A stretch of DNA of 64,000 nt from Pythium myriotylum (lineage: Eukaryota > Oomycota > Peronosporomycetes > Pythiales > Pythiaceae): assembly GCA_023091665.1 (NCBI GenBank), contig JALJCQ010000016.1, positions 1,612,001 through 1,676,000 on the forward strand. Reading direction: 5' to 3'. Every line of letters starts with the position of its first letter. The first letter of the stretch is position 1. Positions 47,291 to 59,600 of the stretch are shown here, in pieces. The notes beneath the pieces are model-generated. The model ran no database searches. It was not told where the DNA came from and was given only the letters and a program-made list of their open reading frames with translations. Position numbers and translations under genes: made by a program.

Positions 47291-48184
47291 GTTGGTGATG
47301 GTGTTGGTGCTGTTGCTGTTGCTGTTGCTGCTCTTTAGTGAGTGAGTGAGTGAGTTGGAAATTGTGATGAACTCAAAGCCTTTACGTTACGAGTCATCCT
47401 GTGGGGAATCTAGAGAGGAAAGGGAGTTCACATATGGCCGGTGGGATTCTTTGGTGTGTACCGCGTGCATCAATCATAAGAGTAAACCGCTCGATTATTC
47501 GAGTTGGCTTCATCCTGACGCACGTGGGTATGGGAGACATGTGATCCAGATGATCTGTGGGTTGAACGAAAAGAAGTTGAGACTGCCGGTTGGAACCGAT
47601 AGAAACTTGTACACTGGACGAAACGAAATTTGACGGGTTTATTTAGTGAGAAGAGTGTGGCCTCATTCGTGTTGAGAATTGAAGTCTTTGTAGAGTGTAT
47701 CTAAAGTCTTCGCCTTTGAGCGGAGGAACATTTGTTCGCGCTTCTGGGGGCAGTAGAATGGGTTTCCACGCAACTAGAAAGATATCAACATCTCGATGAA
47801 TATTGTGATGTCTTGGAAGCTGGCAACATGAGTGGACATAAACGTTCTACTTTTCTGCAGCTATCCAATCACATCCCAGCTATATGAAGCCATCTCAAAG
47901 ATTACGGTCCCGACATGTAGCCATCCACGAGCATCTGTCGTTGCAGTAAACGCGTAAACCACTAGCTTACAGTCCAGATATCGCAGACGTTTCGTCTCGT
48001 ATCTTGGAGAGCAAAGGCACTCCAAGACCCAAACAAGAATATACATCGCGTCAAAGAGCACGTGCCAACTCTATTCCCTTTCCACTTCGTACAATCCTTC
48101 GGCGCTCAACAACTCATTTCCAATCTCACTCACTCACTAAAGAGCAACAACAGCAACAGCAACAGCACCAACACCATCACCAAC
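47291..48184. promoter_or_regulatory. Head-to-head spacer B3/B4
   Basis: Copy of 41520-42413; same motifs, initiator-like TCATTTC at 48114. Confidence 0.5.
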
Positions 48185-48703
48185 ATGGCCTCACCCTACA
48201 CTCTCCCACAAGGCTTCTTCTACATCGACGCCGCCTCCGCACAGCGATACGAAGACAACACCGGCAACGAGATCGTCATCCCGCAGCACGTGAAGGCCCC
48301 CGTCGGCGAGACCTTCGACGCCTGGATCAAGGAGCTCTGGTTCATCCCGACCTCCGAGGAGACCGCGCCCGGATCCGGACGAGGCTTCGTCGGCCACGAG
48401 CGCCACATCCCGTCGTTCGGCGTGAAGGAGCGCATCGAGGCGGCCGGACTGCCAACGGATGACGACAAGCCAGGCGCCGTCGCCACCATCCTCTACAAGA
48501 TCTCCGACTTCGGCGCCACACCCGTCGCGGACCATATCGCGCTCGTGCGTTTCTTGCCGGTCGACGACGGCACCGAGATCGTCTGGACCATCAAGACCAC
48601 GCCGACCAAGGACGCGCCGGCTCCGGCGCCGGGCGCTCCCGACGTCCAGCAGCTGACGGCGCGCGCGCTCGCGATGTTCGCTCAGAAGATTGAGAAGGCC
48701 TAG
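48185..48703 (+). CDS. SRPBCC-family protein, type B, copy B4
   Basis: 172 aa, identical protein to the other B copies. Convergent with C3. Confidence 0.85.
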   Translation: MASPYTLPQGFFYIDAASAQRYEDNTGNEIVIPQHVKAPVGETFDAWIKELWFIPTSEETAPGSGRGFVGHERHIPSFGVKERIEAAGLPTDDDKPGAVATILYKISDFGATPVADHIALVRFLPVDDGTEIVWTIKTTPTKDAPAPAPGAPDVQQLTARALAMFAQKIEKA

Positions 48704-49329
48704 TCGTTGGCTTTTGTCAGAATATCTTGCCTTGTATCGAGCTACCTCCTTTGTCTCGAGCCATCCCTCTTTTCTCTTTCTTTCGAATTAGACAAAAACG
48801 AAACCTTCCATTACGTGTCGACCGGGGGTATTGACGTGGATTCTTGTTCTGCTTTTGGTGGCAATCCGATCGATCGTGCCTGCTCCTGGGTCTGTCGTTG
48901 ACGCGAAGATGAAAAGAGCCCCAGACACCGGGCTGCGCTTGCGGCTTGTGCCTGCGATAGAACAACAGGGCGTGGGCACGCTTCCGCACGTTTGGAGGGA
49001 CCCTCGCCTGGGGTGAGAGGTGGGGGCAAGATAGCATGGTGGGCATGGCATCGTGGGCTACGTGGGCAAGGTGGGCTATGTGAGCATGGTGGGCTACGTG
49101 GGCAAGGTGGGCAACGTGAGCATGGTGCGCATGGTGGGTATGGTCCTGAACAAGTCACATGTTAATGGTCCCGAACAAGCCACATGTCAATGGCGATTGG
49201 AAGGATCAAGAGACGCAGCAGGGGTTCAAACGTACAAGTCAGCTCTGTTCGGTTCGGTTCAGGTCGCTCCAAAGAGAGACCATTTCATACTGTATCACGC
49301 TCTACGCTGGATCGCACGACGCAAACGAC
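48704..49329. other. Tail-to-tail spacer B4/C3
   Basis: Copy of 42933-43558; differs by T at 49079 in the minisatellite. No gene. Confidence 0.6.
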
Positions 49330-49836
49330 TCACTCGAACGACTTGGCCAGCGACGCGAGTGCCTGCTCCGTCATCACCTTCGGGTCGGGACTGCCCTCCG
49401 GTCGCGGTGGCGCATCCGCAGCCAGCGTCATCTTCATGGACCAGACGATCTCGGTGCCGTTGGCCACCGGCAGGAAGCGCACAATCGCGATGTGGTCCTC
49501 GACGGGCGCAGACCCAAAGTCGGTCATCTTGAAGAGGATGGTGGCGACCGCGCCAGGTGCGTCGTTGTCGCTCGGGGCTCCGGCAGCCTCGATGCGCTCC
49601 TTGATGCCTGGCTTGGTGACCAAGCGCTCACTGCCCACGTGGCCACGTCCGGAGCCGGCAACGACCTCCTCGGTCTTGTCGACGAACCAGAGCTGCTTGA
49701 TCCACGCGTCGAACGTGGCGCCGACGGAGGCGTTCACATGTTGCTTGAAGACGACTTCTTTGCCGGCGTTGTCGTCGTACGTCTTGGCGGAGGCCGCGTC
49801 GATGTAGAAGAGTCCGTCTGGGAGTGCGAAGGCCAT
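49330..49836 (-). CDS. SRPBCC-family protein, type C, copy C3
   Basis: 168 aa, identical protein to C1. Head-to-head with C4. Confidence 0.85.
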   Translation of the reverse strand: MAFALPDGLFYIDAASAKTYDDNAGKEVVFKQHVNASVGATFDAWIKQLWFVDKTEEVVAGSGRGHVGSERLVTKPGIKERIEAAGAPSDNDAPGAVATILFKMTDFGSAPVEDHIAIVRFLPVANGTEIVWSMKMTLAADAPPRPEGSPDPKVMTEQALASLAKSFE

Positions 49837-51409
49837 TGTGGTGGTGAGTTGGGGGAGGTGGTGGTGGAGTTGGTTGGTGTTGTTGTTGGATTGGTGGTGG
49901 ATTGGAGAATGAGGGTTGAATTGAGGAGGTGGTCGGCGGCGGACCTAGAGCAAGATGAGCCGGTGACGCGCGGGCGTTAACCGCCGGTGTATCGCATGGG
50001 GCTGGGATTGGGACTGGGACTGGGATTGCGCTCTCTTTCCTGCTTGGACATGCGCGTGGCTGGGTGTGTGACGTGGTGCTCGAGGATGGCGGTTGGCGGT
50101 AGACGGTCGGGGGACTGGAATCGGTTCACCCTAATAGTACCGTGTACCAAACACTGTCTGTCACCTACCGTCTGTTTGCTGCCCATTGACCGTCTGCTGT
50201 TGGAAGAGGTTTACTCTAATGGACCGTGACGATCCGAACGACTCAACACGATCTTCTCGCTGAATGGTGGATAAAACCAGGCGTCGCAGATGGGGCAGTC
50301 CCGTCTACTCATGGCCAGGGGTCGAGACCGAGACCGAGACCGAGATTTGTTCTCTGGGATTTTCGCGCTCAAGCGCGTCTTCTTTCTGAAAAAGGGACCT
50401 ATCGCCGGATTCTTGCGTTGAACGAGGCGATCATGGCGTCCGGGTCGGAGTTTGTCGGCGACTTGCCGAGTGTACTGAATTATAGATACAAACGCTCCTG
50501 AGACTGAGACAGTTTCACTCTGGCCATGATTTGAGACTATCCAATGTACCAAGATTCGTGCGAGGGTCGAGACGATGGATCGCACATGATCAAGAGGCTC
50601 ACACGGTTGATTGGCTTGAGGCATGAGCTCGACTATTGACTCTTAACCCCGATAAGCCTAGGGCGCGACGAGCCTCTGCTGTTGTCAGCCTGCCCAATCG
50701 ATCTCGACATGGCTCCAGCTAATAACTCAGACCACCAGACCCGAGAAGCCCCAGCCACGTTTTCCCACCATGATTCGTTCTATAACGCCGTGGAGCGGAC
50801 AAACGCAGTCTTTAGTACCTCTACAATGATCACTTCGTTCAGCGCACTTCTACATGATGGTACACTCAGCTAATCACATCTTCAAGGTAGCCATCGTAAA
50901 ATCAATCTCAAAGACATCCCTCCCAAAACAGGACCGCCATCTCTGCGACACCTGATTCTGTCCACCAACACACGGCTTTATCCACCCACGCACGTGGAGA
51001 TCGTGTTGAGTTTTGATATCTTCACAGTTCCTGGGAGTAAACCTTCTCTATCCACAGACGGAAACAGAAGGCCACAAACAGTACCAGACGATGCTAGACA
51101 ATGTTTGACCAAGAACCAAACAGATTCCAGTTCCCTAGACCGTCAATCGTCAACCGCCTTCCTCGAGAACCACGTCACACACCCAGCCACGCGCATGTCC
51201 AAGCAGGAAAGGGAGCGCAATCCCAGTCCCAGTCCCAATCCCAGCCCCATGCGATACACCGGCGGTTAACGCCCGCGCGTCACCGGCTCATCTTGCTCTA
51301 GGTCCGCCGCCGACCACCTCCTCAATTCAACCCTCATTCTCCAATCCACCACCAATCCAACAACAACACCAACCAACTCCACCACCACCTCCCCCAACTC
51401 ACCACCACA
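49837..51409. promoter_or_regulatory. Head-to-head spacer C3/C4
   Basis: Copy of 44066-45638 with the same landmarks. No gene. Confidence 0.5.
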
Positions 51410-51916
51410 ATGGCCTTCGCACTCCCAGACGGACTCTTCTACATCGACGCGGCCTCCGCCAAGACGTACGACGACAACGCCGGCAAAGAAGTCGTCTTCA
51501 AGCAACATGTGAACGCCTCCGTCGGCGCCACGTTCGACGCGTGGATCAAGCAGCTCTGGTTCGTCGACAAGACCGAGGAGGTCGTTGCCGGCTCCGGACG
51601 TGGCCACGTGGGCAGTGAGCGCTTGGTCACCAAGCCAGGCATCAAGGAGCGCATCGAGGCTGCCGGAGCCCCGAGCGACAACGACGCACCTGGCGCGGTC
51701 GCCACCATCCTCTTCAAGATGACCGACTTTGGGTCTGCGCCCGTCGAGGACCACATCGCGATTGTGCGCTTCCTGCCGGTGGCCAACGGCACCGAGATCG
51801 TCTGGTCCATGAAGATGACGCTGGCTGCGGATGCGCCACCGCGACCGGAGGGCAGTCCCGACCCGAAGGTGATGACGGAGCAGGCACTCGCGTCGCTGGC
51901 CAAGTCGTTCGAGTGA
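51410..51916 (+). CDS. SRPBCC-family protein, type C, copy C4
   Basis: 168 aa, identical protein to C1. Convergent with B5. Confidence 0.85.
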   Translation: MAFALPDGLFYIDAASAKTYDDNAGKEVVFKQHVNASVGATFDAWIKQLWFVDKTEEVVAGSGRGHVGSERLVTKPGIKERIEAAGAPSDNDAPGAVATILFKMTDFGSAPVEDHIAIVRFLPVANGTEIVWSMKMTLAADAPPRPEGSPDPKVMTEQALASLAKSFE

Positions 51917-52542
51917 GTCGTTTGCGTCGTGCGATCCAGCGTAGAGCGTGATACAGTATGAAATGGTCTCTCTTTGGAGCGACCTGAACCGAACCGAACA
52001 GAGCTGACTTGTACGTTTGAACCCCTGCTGCGTCTCTTGATCCTTCCAATCGCCATTGACATGTGGCTTGTTCGGGACCATTAACATGTGACTTGTTCAG
52101 GACCATACCCACCATGCGCACCATGCTCACGTTGCCCACCTTGCCCACGTAGCCCACCATGCTCACATAGCCCACCTTGCCCACGTAGCCCACGATGCCA
52201 TGCCCACCATGCTATCTTGCCCCCACCTCTCACCCCAGGCGAGGGTCCCTCCAAACGTGCGGAAGCGTGCCCACGCCCTGTTGTTCTATCGCAGGCACAA
52301 GCCGCAAGCGCAGCCCGGTGTCTGGGGCTCTTTTCATCTTCGCGTCAACGACAGACCCAGGAGCAGGCACGATCGATCGGATTGCCACCAAAAGCAGAAC
52401 AAGAATCCACGTCAATACCCCCGGTCGACACGTAATGGAAGGTTTCGTTTTTGTCTAATTCGAAAGAAAGAGAAAAGAGGGATGGCTCGAGACAAAGGAG
52501 GTAGCTCGATACAAGGCAAGATATTCTGACAAAAGCCAACGA
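51917..52542. other. Tail-to-tail spacer C4/B5
   Basis: Copy of 46146-46771. No gene. Confidence 0.6.
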
Positions 52543-53061
52543 CTAGGCCTTCTCAATCTTCTGAGCGAACATCGCGAGCGCGCGCGCCGTCAGCTGCTGG
52601 ACGTCGGGAGCGCCCGGCGCCGGAGCCGGCGCGTCCTTGGTCGGCGTGGTCTTGATGGTCCAGACGATCTCGGTGCCGTCGTCGACCGGCAAGAAACGCA
52701 CGAGCGCGATATGGTCCGCGACGGGTGTGGCGCCGAAGTCGGAGATCTTGTAGAGGATGGTGGCGACGGCGCCTGGCTTGTCGTCATCCGTTGGCAGTCC
52801 GGCCGCCTCGATGCGCTCCTTCACGCCGAACGACGGGATGTGGCGCTCGTGGCCGACGAAGCCTCGTCCGGATCCGGGCGCGGTCTCCTCGGAGGTCGGG
52901 ATGAACCAGAGCTCCTTGATCCAGGCGTCGAAGGTCTCGCCGACGGGGGCCTTCACGTGCTGCGGGATGACGATCTCGTTGCCGGTGTTGTCTTCGTATC
53001 GCTGTGCGGAGGCGGCGTCGATGTAGAAGAAGCCTTGTGGGAGAGTGTAGGGTGAGGCCAT
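52543..53061 (-). CDS. SRPBCC-family protein, type B, copy B5
   Basis: 172 aa, identical protein to the other B copies. Head-to-head with B6. Confidence 0.85.
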   Translation of the reverse strand: MASPYTLPQGFFYIDAASAQRYEDNTGNEIVIPQHVKAPVGETFDAWIKELWFIPTSEETAPGSGRGFVGHERHIPSFGVKERIEAAGLPTDDDKPGAVATILYKISDFGATPVADHIALVRFLPVDDGTEIVWTIKTTPTKDAPAPAPGAPDVQQLTARALAMFAQKIEKA

Positions 53062-53955
53062 GTTGGTGATGGTGTTGGTGCTGTTGCTGTTGCTGTTGCT
53101 GCTCTTTAGTGAGTGAGTGAGTGAGTTGGAAATTGTGATGAACTCAAAGCCTTTACGTTACGAGTCATCCTGTGGGGAATCTAGAGAGGAAAGGGAGTTC
53201 ACATATGGCCGGTGGGATTCTTTGGTGTGTACCGCGTGCATCAATCATAAGAGTAAACCGCTCGATTATTCGAGTTGGCTTCATCCTGACGCACGTGGGT
53301 ATGGGAGACATGTGATCCAGATGATCTGTGGGTTGAACGAAAAGAAGTTGAGACTGCCGGTTGGAACCGATAGAAACTTGTACACTGGACGAAACGAAAT
53401 TTGACGGGTTTATTTAGTGAGAAGAGTGTGGCCTCATTCGTGTTGAGAATTGAAGTCTTTGTAGAGTGTATCTAAAGTCTTCGCCTTTGAGCGGAGGAAC
53501 ATTTGTTCGCGCTTCTGGGGGCAGTAGAATGGGTTTCCACGCAACTAGAAAGATATCAACATCTCGATGAATATTGTGATGTCTTGGAAGCTGGCAACAT
53601 GAGTGGACATAAACGTTCTACTTTTCTGCAGCTATCCAATCACATCCCAGCTATATGAAGCCATCTCAAAGATTACGGTCCCGACATGTAGCCATCCACG
53701 AGCATCTGTCGTTGCAGTAAACGCGTAAACCACTAGCTTACAGTCCAGATATCGCAGACGTTTCGTCTCGTATCTTGGAGAGCAAAGGCACTCCAAGACC
53801 CAAACAAGAATATACATCGCGTCAAAGAGCACGTGCCAACTCTATTCCCTTTCCACTTCGTACAATCCTTCGGCGCTCAACAACTCATTTCCAATCTCAC
53901 TCACTCACTAAAGAGCAACAACAGCAACAGCAACAGCACCAACACCATCACCAAC
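53062..53955. promoter_or_regulatory. Head-to-head spacer B5/B6
   Basis: Copy of 41520-42413; initiator-like TCATTTC at 53885. Confidence 0.5.
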
Positions 53956-54474
53956 ATGGCCTCACCCTACACTCTCCCACAAGGCTTCTTCTACATCGAC
54001 GCCGCCTCCGCACAGCGATACGAAGACAACACCGGCAACGAGATCGTCATCCCGCAGCACGTGAAGGCCCCCGTCGGCGAGACCTTCGACGCCTGGATCA
54101 AGGAGCTCTGGTTCATCCCGACCTCCGAGGAGACCGCGCCCGGATCCGGACGAGGCTTCGTCGGCCACGAGCGCCACATCCCGTCGTTCGGCGTGAAGGA
54201 GCGCATCGAGGCGGCCGGACTGCCAACGGATGACGACAAGCCAGGCGCCGTCGCCACCATCCTCTACAAGATCTCCGACTTCGGCGCCACACCCGTCGCG
54301 GACCATATCGCGCTCGTGCGTTTCTTGCCGGTCGACGACGGCACCGAGATCGTCTGGACCATCAAGACCACGCCGACCAAGGACGCGCCGGCTCCGGCGC
54401 CGGGCGCTCCCGACGTCCAGCAGCTGACGGCGCGCGCGCTCGCGATGTTCGCTCAGAAGATTGAGAAGGCCTAG
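53956..54474 (+). CDS. SRPBCC-family protein, type B, copy B6
   Basis: 172 aa, identical protein to the other B copies. Convergent with C5. Confidence 0.85.
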   Translation: MASPYTLPQGFFYIDAASAQRYEDNTGNEIVIPQHVKAPVGETFDAWIKELWFIPTSEETAPGSGRGFVGHERHIPSFGVKERIEAAGLPTDDDKPGAVATILYKISDFGATPVADHIALVRFLPVDDGTEIVWTIKTTPTKDAPAPAPGAPDVQQLTARALAMFAQKIEKA

Positions 54475-55100
54475 TCGTTGGCTTTTGTCAGAATATCTTG
54501 CCTTGTATCGAGCTACCTCCTTTGTCTCGAGCCATCCCTCTTTTCTCTTTCTTTCGAATTAGACAAAAACGAAACCTTCCATTACGTGTCGACCGGGGGT
54601 ATTGACGTGGATTCTTGTTCTGCTTTTGGTGGCAATCCGATCGATCGTGCCTGCTCCTGGGTCTGTCGTTGACGCGAAGATGAAAAGAGCCCCAGACACC
54701 GGGCTGCGCTTGCGGCTTGTGCCTGCGATAGAACAACAGGGCGTGGGCACGCTTCCGCACGTTTGGAGGGACCCTCGCCTGGGGTGAGAGGTGGGGGCAA
54801 GATAGCATGGTGGGCATGGCATCGTGGGCTACGTGGGCAAGGTGGGCTATGTGAGCATGGTGGGCTACGTGGGCAAGGTGGGCAACGTGAGCATGGTGCG
54901 CATGGTGGGTATGGTCCTGAACAAGTCACATGTTAATGGTCCCGAACAAGCCACATGTCAATGGCGATTGGAAGGATCAAGAGACGCAGCAGGGGTTCAA
55001 ACGTACAAGTCAGCTCTGTTCGGTTCGGTTCAGGTCGCTCCAAAGAGAGACCATTTCATACTGTATCACGCTCTACGCTGGATCGCACGACGCAAACGAC
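54475..55100. other. Tail-to-tail spacer B6/C5
   Basis: Copy of 48704-49329. No gene. Confidence 0.6.
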
Positions 55101-55607
55101 TCACTCGAACGACTTGGCCAGCGACGCGAGTGCCTGCTCCGTCATCACCTTCGGGTCGGGACTGCCCTCCGGTCGCGGTGGCGCATCCGCAGCCAGCGTC
55201 ATCTTCATGGACCAGACGATCTCGGTGCCGTTGGCCACCGGCAGGAAGCGCACAATCGCGATGTGGTCCTCGACGGGCGCAGACCCAAAGTCGGTCATCT
55301 TGAAGAGGATGGTGGCGACCGCGCCAGGTGCGTCGTTGTCGCTCGGGGCTCCGGCAGCCTCGATGCGCTCCTTGATGCCTGGCTTGGTGACCAAGCGCTC
55401 ACTGCCCACGTGGCCACGTCCGGAGCCGGCAACGACCTCCTCGGTCTTGTCGACGAACCAGAGCTGCTTGATCCACGCGTCGAACGTGGCGCCGACGGAG
55501 GCGTTCACATGTTGCTTGAAGACGACTTCTTTGCCGGCGTTGTCGTCGTACGTCTTGGCGGAGGCCGCGTCGATGTAGAAGAGTCCGTCTGGGAGTGCGA
55601 AGGCCAT
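55101..55607 (-). CDS. SRPBCC-family protein, type C, copy C5
   Basis: 168 aa, identical protein to C1. Its head-to-head spacer with C6 is split by the LTR retrotransposon about 675 bp upstream of its ATG. Confidence 0.85.
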   Translation of the reverse strand: MAFALPDGLFYIDAASAKTYDDNAGKEVVFKQHVNASVGATFDAWIKQLWFVDKTEEVVAGSGRGHVGSERLVTKPGIKERIEAAGAPSDNDAPGAVATILFKMTDFGSAPVEDHIAIVRFLPVANGTEIVWSMKMTLAADAPPRPEGSPDPKVMTEQALASLAKSFE

Positions 55608-56287
55608 TGTGGTGGTGAGTTGGGGGAGGTGGTGGTGGAGTTGGTTGGTGTTGTTGTTGGATTGGTGGTGGATTGGAGAATGAGGGTTGAATTGAGGAGG
55701 TGGTCGGCGGCGGACCTAGAGCAAGATGAGCCGGTGACGCGCGGGCGTTAACCGCCGGTGTATCGCATGGGGCTGGGATTGGGACTGGGACTGGGATTGC
55801 GCTCTCTTTCCTGCTTGGACATGCGCGTGGCTGGGTGTGTGACGTGGTGCTCGAGGATGGCGGTTGGCGGTAGACGGTCGGGGGACTGGAATCGGTTCAC
55901 CCTAATAGTACCGTGTACCAAACACTGTCTGTCACCTACCGTCTGTTTGCTGCCCATTGACCGTCTGCTGTTGGAAGAGGTTTACTCTAATGGACCGTGA
56001 CGATCCGAACGACTCAACACGATCTTCTCGCTGAATGGTGGATAAAACCAGGCGTCGCAGATGGGGCAGTCCCGTCTACTCATGGCCAGGGGTCGAGACC
56101 GAGACCGAGACCGAGATTTGTTCTCTGGGATTTTCGCGCTCAAGCGCGTCTTCTTTCTGAAAAAGGGACCTATCGCCGGATTCTTGCGTTGAACGAGGCG
56201 ATCATGGCGTCCGGGTCGGAGTTTGTCGGCGACTTGCCGAGTGTACTGAATTATAGATACAAACGCTCCTGAGACTGAGACAGTTTC
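55608..56287. promoter_or_regulatory. C5 side of the interrupted head-to-head spacer
   Basis: Copy of 44066-44745, ending with the target sequence GTTTC (56283-56287) where the retrotransposon begins. Confidence 0.5.
56283..56287. repeat. LTR-retrotransposon target-site duplication (left)
   Basis: GTTTC here and at 62658-62662. The empty site GAGACAGTTTCACTC is intact at 44736 and 50507. Confidence 0.93.
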
Positions 56288-56695
56288 TGTCACAGAAGCG
56301 GGGCGACACTGAGCGGGGAAGACCGAAGCCGAGGCTAGTTGGGGCGAAGAAGGCTAGACTTGATTGCTCGATGGCAAGTTGTGGAGTGATATTGAATGGG
56401 CCCGGGATTCAAACCTCCCAAGCCTTACTGTCTGAGCCACCCATATGGTTTACGTCGTCTCTCCTAACTAATCTTGAATAAACTATACTGGATCTTTGGT
56501 CTAGACTCCGTGTACGAGTCAGGACACGAGATGTTCTTAGCCAAACTTATCCTACTGTTTGTATGGGATTACTGAGGTCATCCCTCCGTGTTATAGTTGG
56601 GGCTCCGGACAAGAGCAGTCTTGTCCGGCTATGCTGGATTTATCTCGCGCTCAGTATAGTGTAGAGAGGCAGAGTCTATTGTAAGGACTGTCACA
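56288..56695 (-). repeat. 3' LTR (408 bp)
   Basis: In element orientation it begins TGTGACAG and ends CTGTGACA. It lacks 2 bp (CT) relative to the other LTR. The gag-pol stop codon lies inside it (56629-56631). It contains tRNA-like A and B boxes on the minus strand (56428-56439 and 56405-56415). Confidence 0.93.
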
Positions 56696-59600
56696 TGACC
56701 TCCCTTCGAGAGAAGACTTCCCTTCTTGTTCCTCCAGTACTCGGCGATCAGCCCTGGAATTTGCTTCAAGTTCTCAATGGGTTCCCAAGTGGCTTGTCTC
56801 ACGGTTTCTCCAAGCCAATGGATCTTGTACTGCTGTTTACCTTGACGTCTGCGGTCTCCAATGACTGCTTGGACCAGTTGTCCTTCTGTTCCGTCTGCAA
56901 GTAAAACCTTAGCAGCTTGCTGATGTCGCCTGTCGTCCTTCTGATACAGCTTCAACCGTGAAGTGTGAAATACAGGATGGATTCGAAGATCCTTCGACAT
57001 AGCGATCTCGTATGAATCATGGTGGACTTTCTTCACGATGGGGTAGGGTCCAACGAATCTTGGTGCCAACTTGCTTGTCGATGCGAAGCCCTTGTGGCGG
57101 ATGTCCAGATTCTTACCGTCAAGCAATACGAGTTGACCGATCTCAAACTCTTGGTGCTTGCGGTTCCTGTCGTAGTACGACTTCATACGTTCTTGCGCTT
57201 CACTCATAGCGTCTTGTGCTTTCCGAAGAAAGACTTCTTGTTGCAAGAGAAACTCTTTTGCTGTCTTGCTCAACTTAGTGAACTCTGGATCAGCTGCAAC
57301 ATCATCCGGCATGTATGGAACATAGCCAAGATCAGCTTCGAAAGGTGACATACCGATCGAAGAATGCACTCTGCGGTTATACGCAAACTCTGCTAAGTGC
57401 AAATATTCACTCCAGTCATTCTGTGCTGGATTCACAACTCCTCGGAGATAATCCTCGACGAAACGATTCGTCCGTTCTGTCTGTCCATCTGTTTGGGGAC
57501 GGAACGCTGATGAGAGATTGTGCTGAGACTTCAGGATCGATGCCACTGAGGTCCAAAACTTGGATGTGAACTTAGAGTCACGATCCGACACAATGGTCTT
57601 GGGGATACCATGATCTTTCACGTAGTGCTTCATGAAAAGACTCGCGGTGCCCTCCGCTGATGCAGTCGTCTTAGTTGCGATGAACTTGGCACGTTTCGTC
57701 AGACGATCGACAATTACCATGATTGCATCATCATCTTCCTTGGTCTTTGGTAAGGATACCAGAAAGTCCATGGAAATCTCAACCCATCTTCCCGATGGAA
57801 TACTGAGTGGATTGAGGAGACCTGGCGGTTTAAATTGCCTGGCTTTGTTACGCTGACACATCTCACAAGTGTTCACGTAACGCTGGATGTACTTGGTCAT
57901 GCGCGGCCAATAGTACTTCTTCTGGACTGCAAGATACGTCTTGTAGTAACCAGGATGACCAGCGGTCAAAACATCGTGATTCTCATAGATTACACGATTC
58001 TTCAGATCTTCGTTGTCAGGAATCACAAGTCTGGGATGTTCGTCCTCCATTGTTTGATAGTAAAGGAGTCCGTCGACGACCGAGTGCTTTGGTACTTGCA
58101 CACCATCAGCCATCTTTTCCAGAATGTCTCGTGTTCGTTGATCTGACTTGTACAGCTTCTTCACCGACTCTTTGACTGAGACGGGGCTCGCTTCAATAGT
58201 TGCTACAATCTCGCGGCTTGCTGCTGCATCAAGAAGATCTTGTAGACTAACTTGAGCAGCCTTGTGCTCAAAGCCCGGGTTCCGGGATAACGCGTCAGCG
58301 ACGTGATTCGTGTGTCCTGGAATCCACTTGAACTGAGGGTGAAACTCAGCAAGTTCGTTGAACCAACGTGCAACTCTTCTGTTCGTTGTCTTCTGTGTCA
58401 AGATCGTCTCTATACTCTTGTGATCCGTTTCCACAACAAATGGATGATCGAGAAGGTACACACGCCACACCTTTAGCGCGTGCATGATCGCGAGAAGTTC
58501 TTGTTCACGAACAGGGTAGTTGAGTTCAGCAGACTTCATTTTTCGTCCTGTGTATGCGATGGGATACTCTAGCTCTCCCTCCTTTTGAAACAAGACTCCC
58601 CCAATGGCGAAGTTGGACGCATCCATCCGGATTCCGAAAAGCTTCGAGAAGTCCGGTAGTTTCAAAACAGGTGGTGAAGACAGGCGCTGCTTGAGTTGCT
58701 CGAAGCACGCCAGTTGATGGTCAGAGAGTTGGATTGCCTCACTGGATTTCTTCCCCTTGATACACTCATGAAGTGGACCCGCAAACTGTGCAAAGTCCGG
58801 GCAGAAACGAGAGACGTACACAGTAGTACCTAGAAAGCTCTCCATCTGCTTCTTCGTCTTTGGAACGGGCCAGTCCTTGATGATCTTGATCTTGTCCGGG
58901 TCCATACGCACACCGTTGCGACCGACAAAGTCACCGAGACAAGGAATCTCAGGAACACAGAACTGACACTTCGACAGTTTGATGTACAGCTGTTGATCTT
59001 CACATCGTTGAAGAACACGATCGAGAGCCTCGAGGTGCTCGTTGATGTCCGTGCTTTTCGTGAAGACATAGATGTCGTCGAAGTAGATGCGCATGCAATC
59101 GCGCAAGTCGCTGAAGACACGTTGAAGAAGACGGTTGAAGGTGCCTGGACTCCCGCTGAGTCCCATTGGAGTTACCAAATACTCAAACAACCCATCAGGC
59201 GTTGAAAACGCCGTGAATGGTATATCTTGTTCTCTGAGTTTTACCTGGTAGTAACCCCACAGCAAATCCATGCACGAAAACCAGTAACTACCAGTCATGG
59301 CGTCAAAGGTATCTTCTTTGCGTGGCATTGGAATAGCAGGCAACACTGTGTTGTGGTTCAACAGACGAAAGTCGTGGACTATTCGCCAACCAACAGGCTT
59401 CTTCACACAAAAGGTTGGTGCCGAGAAAGGAGATGTACTTGGTCTAATGATATTGGCTTTGACCATTTCCTTCGTCCATTCTTGAATCACCTTGCGTTGC
59501 TCAGGGCTCTGGCGCCACTGAGGAACGTGAATAGGTTTCGTACCGGGCTTGAGTTCGATGACATGTTCAATACCCTCCCGAACAGGCGGAACAGTGTTCG

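Larger units (their letters stand above)
45379..47360 (-). repeat. Convergent B>< C cassette, reverse arm
   Basis: Reverse complement of 42349-44325 (C2 then B3). It crosses the unit 1/unit 2 boundary, because the 5,771-bp unit phase is arbitrary within the alternating pattern. Confidence 0.88.
46434..52204. repeat. SRPBCC array, tandem unit 2 (5,771 bp)
   Basis: B3(-), B4(+), C3(-), C4(+). By eye I found no difference from unit 3 in the stretches compared. Confidence 0.95.
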
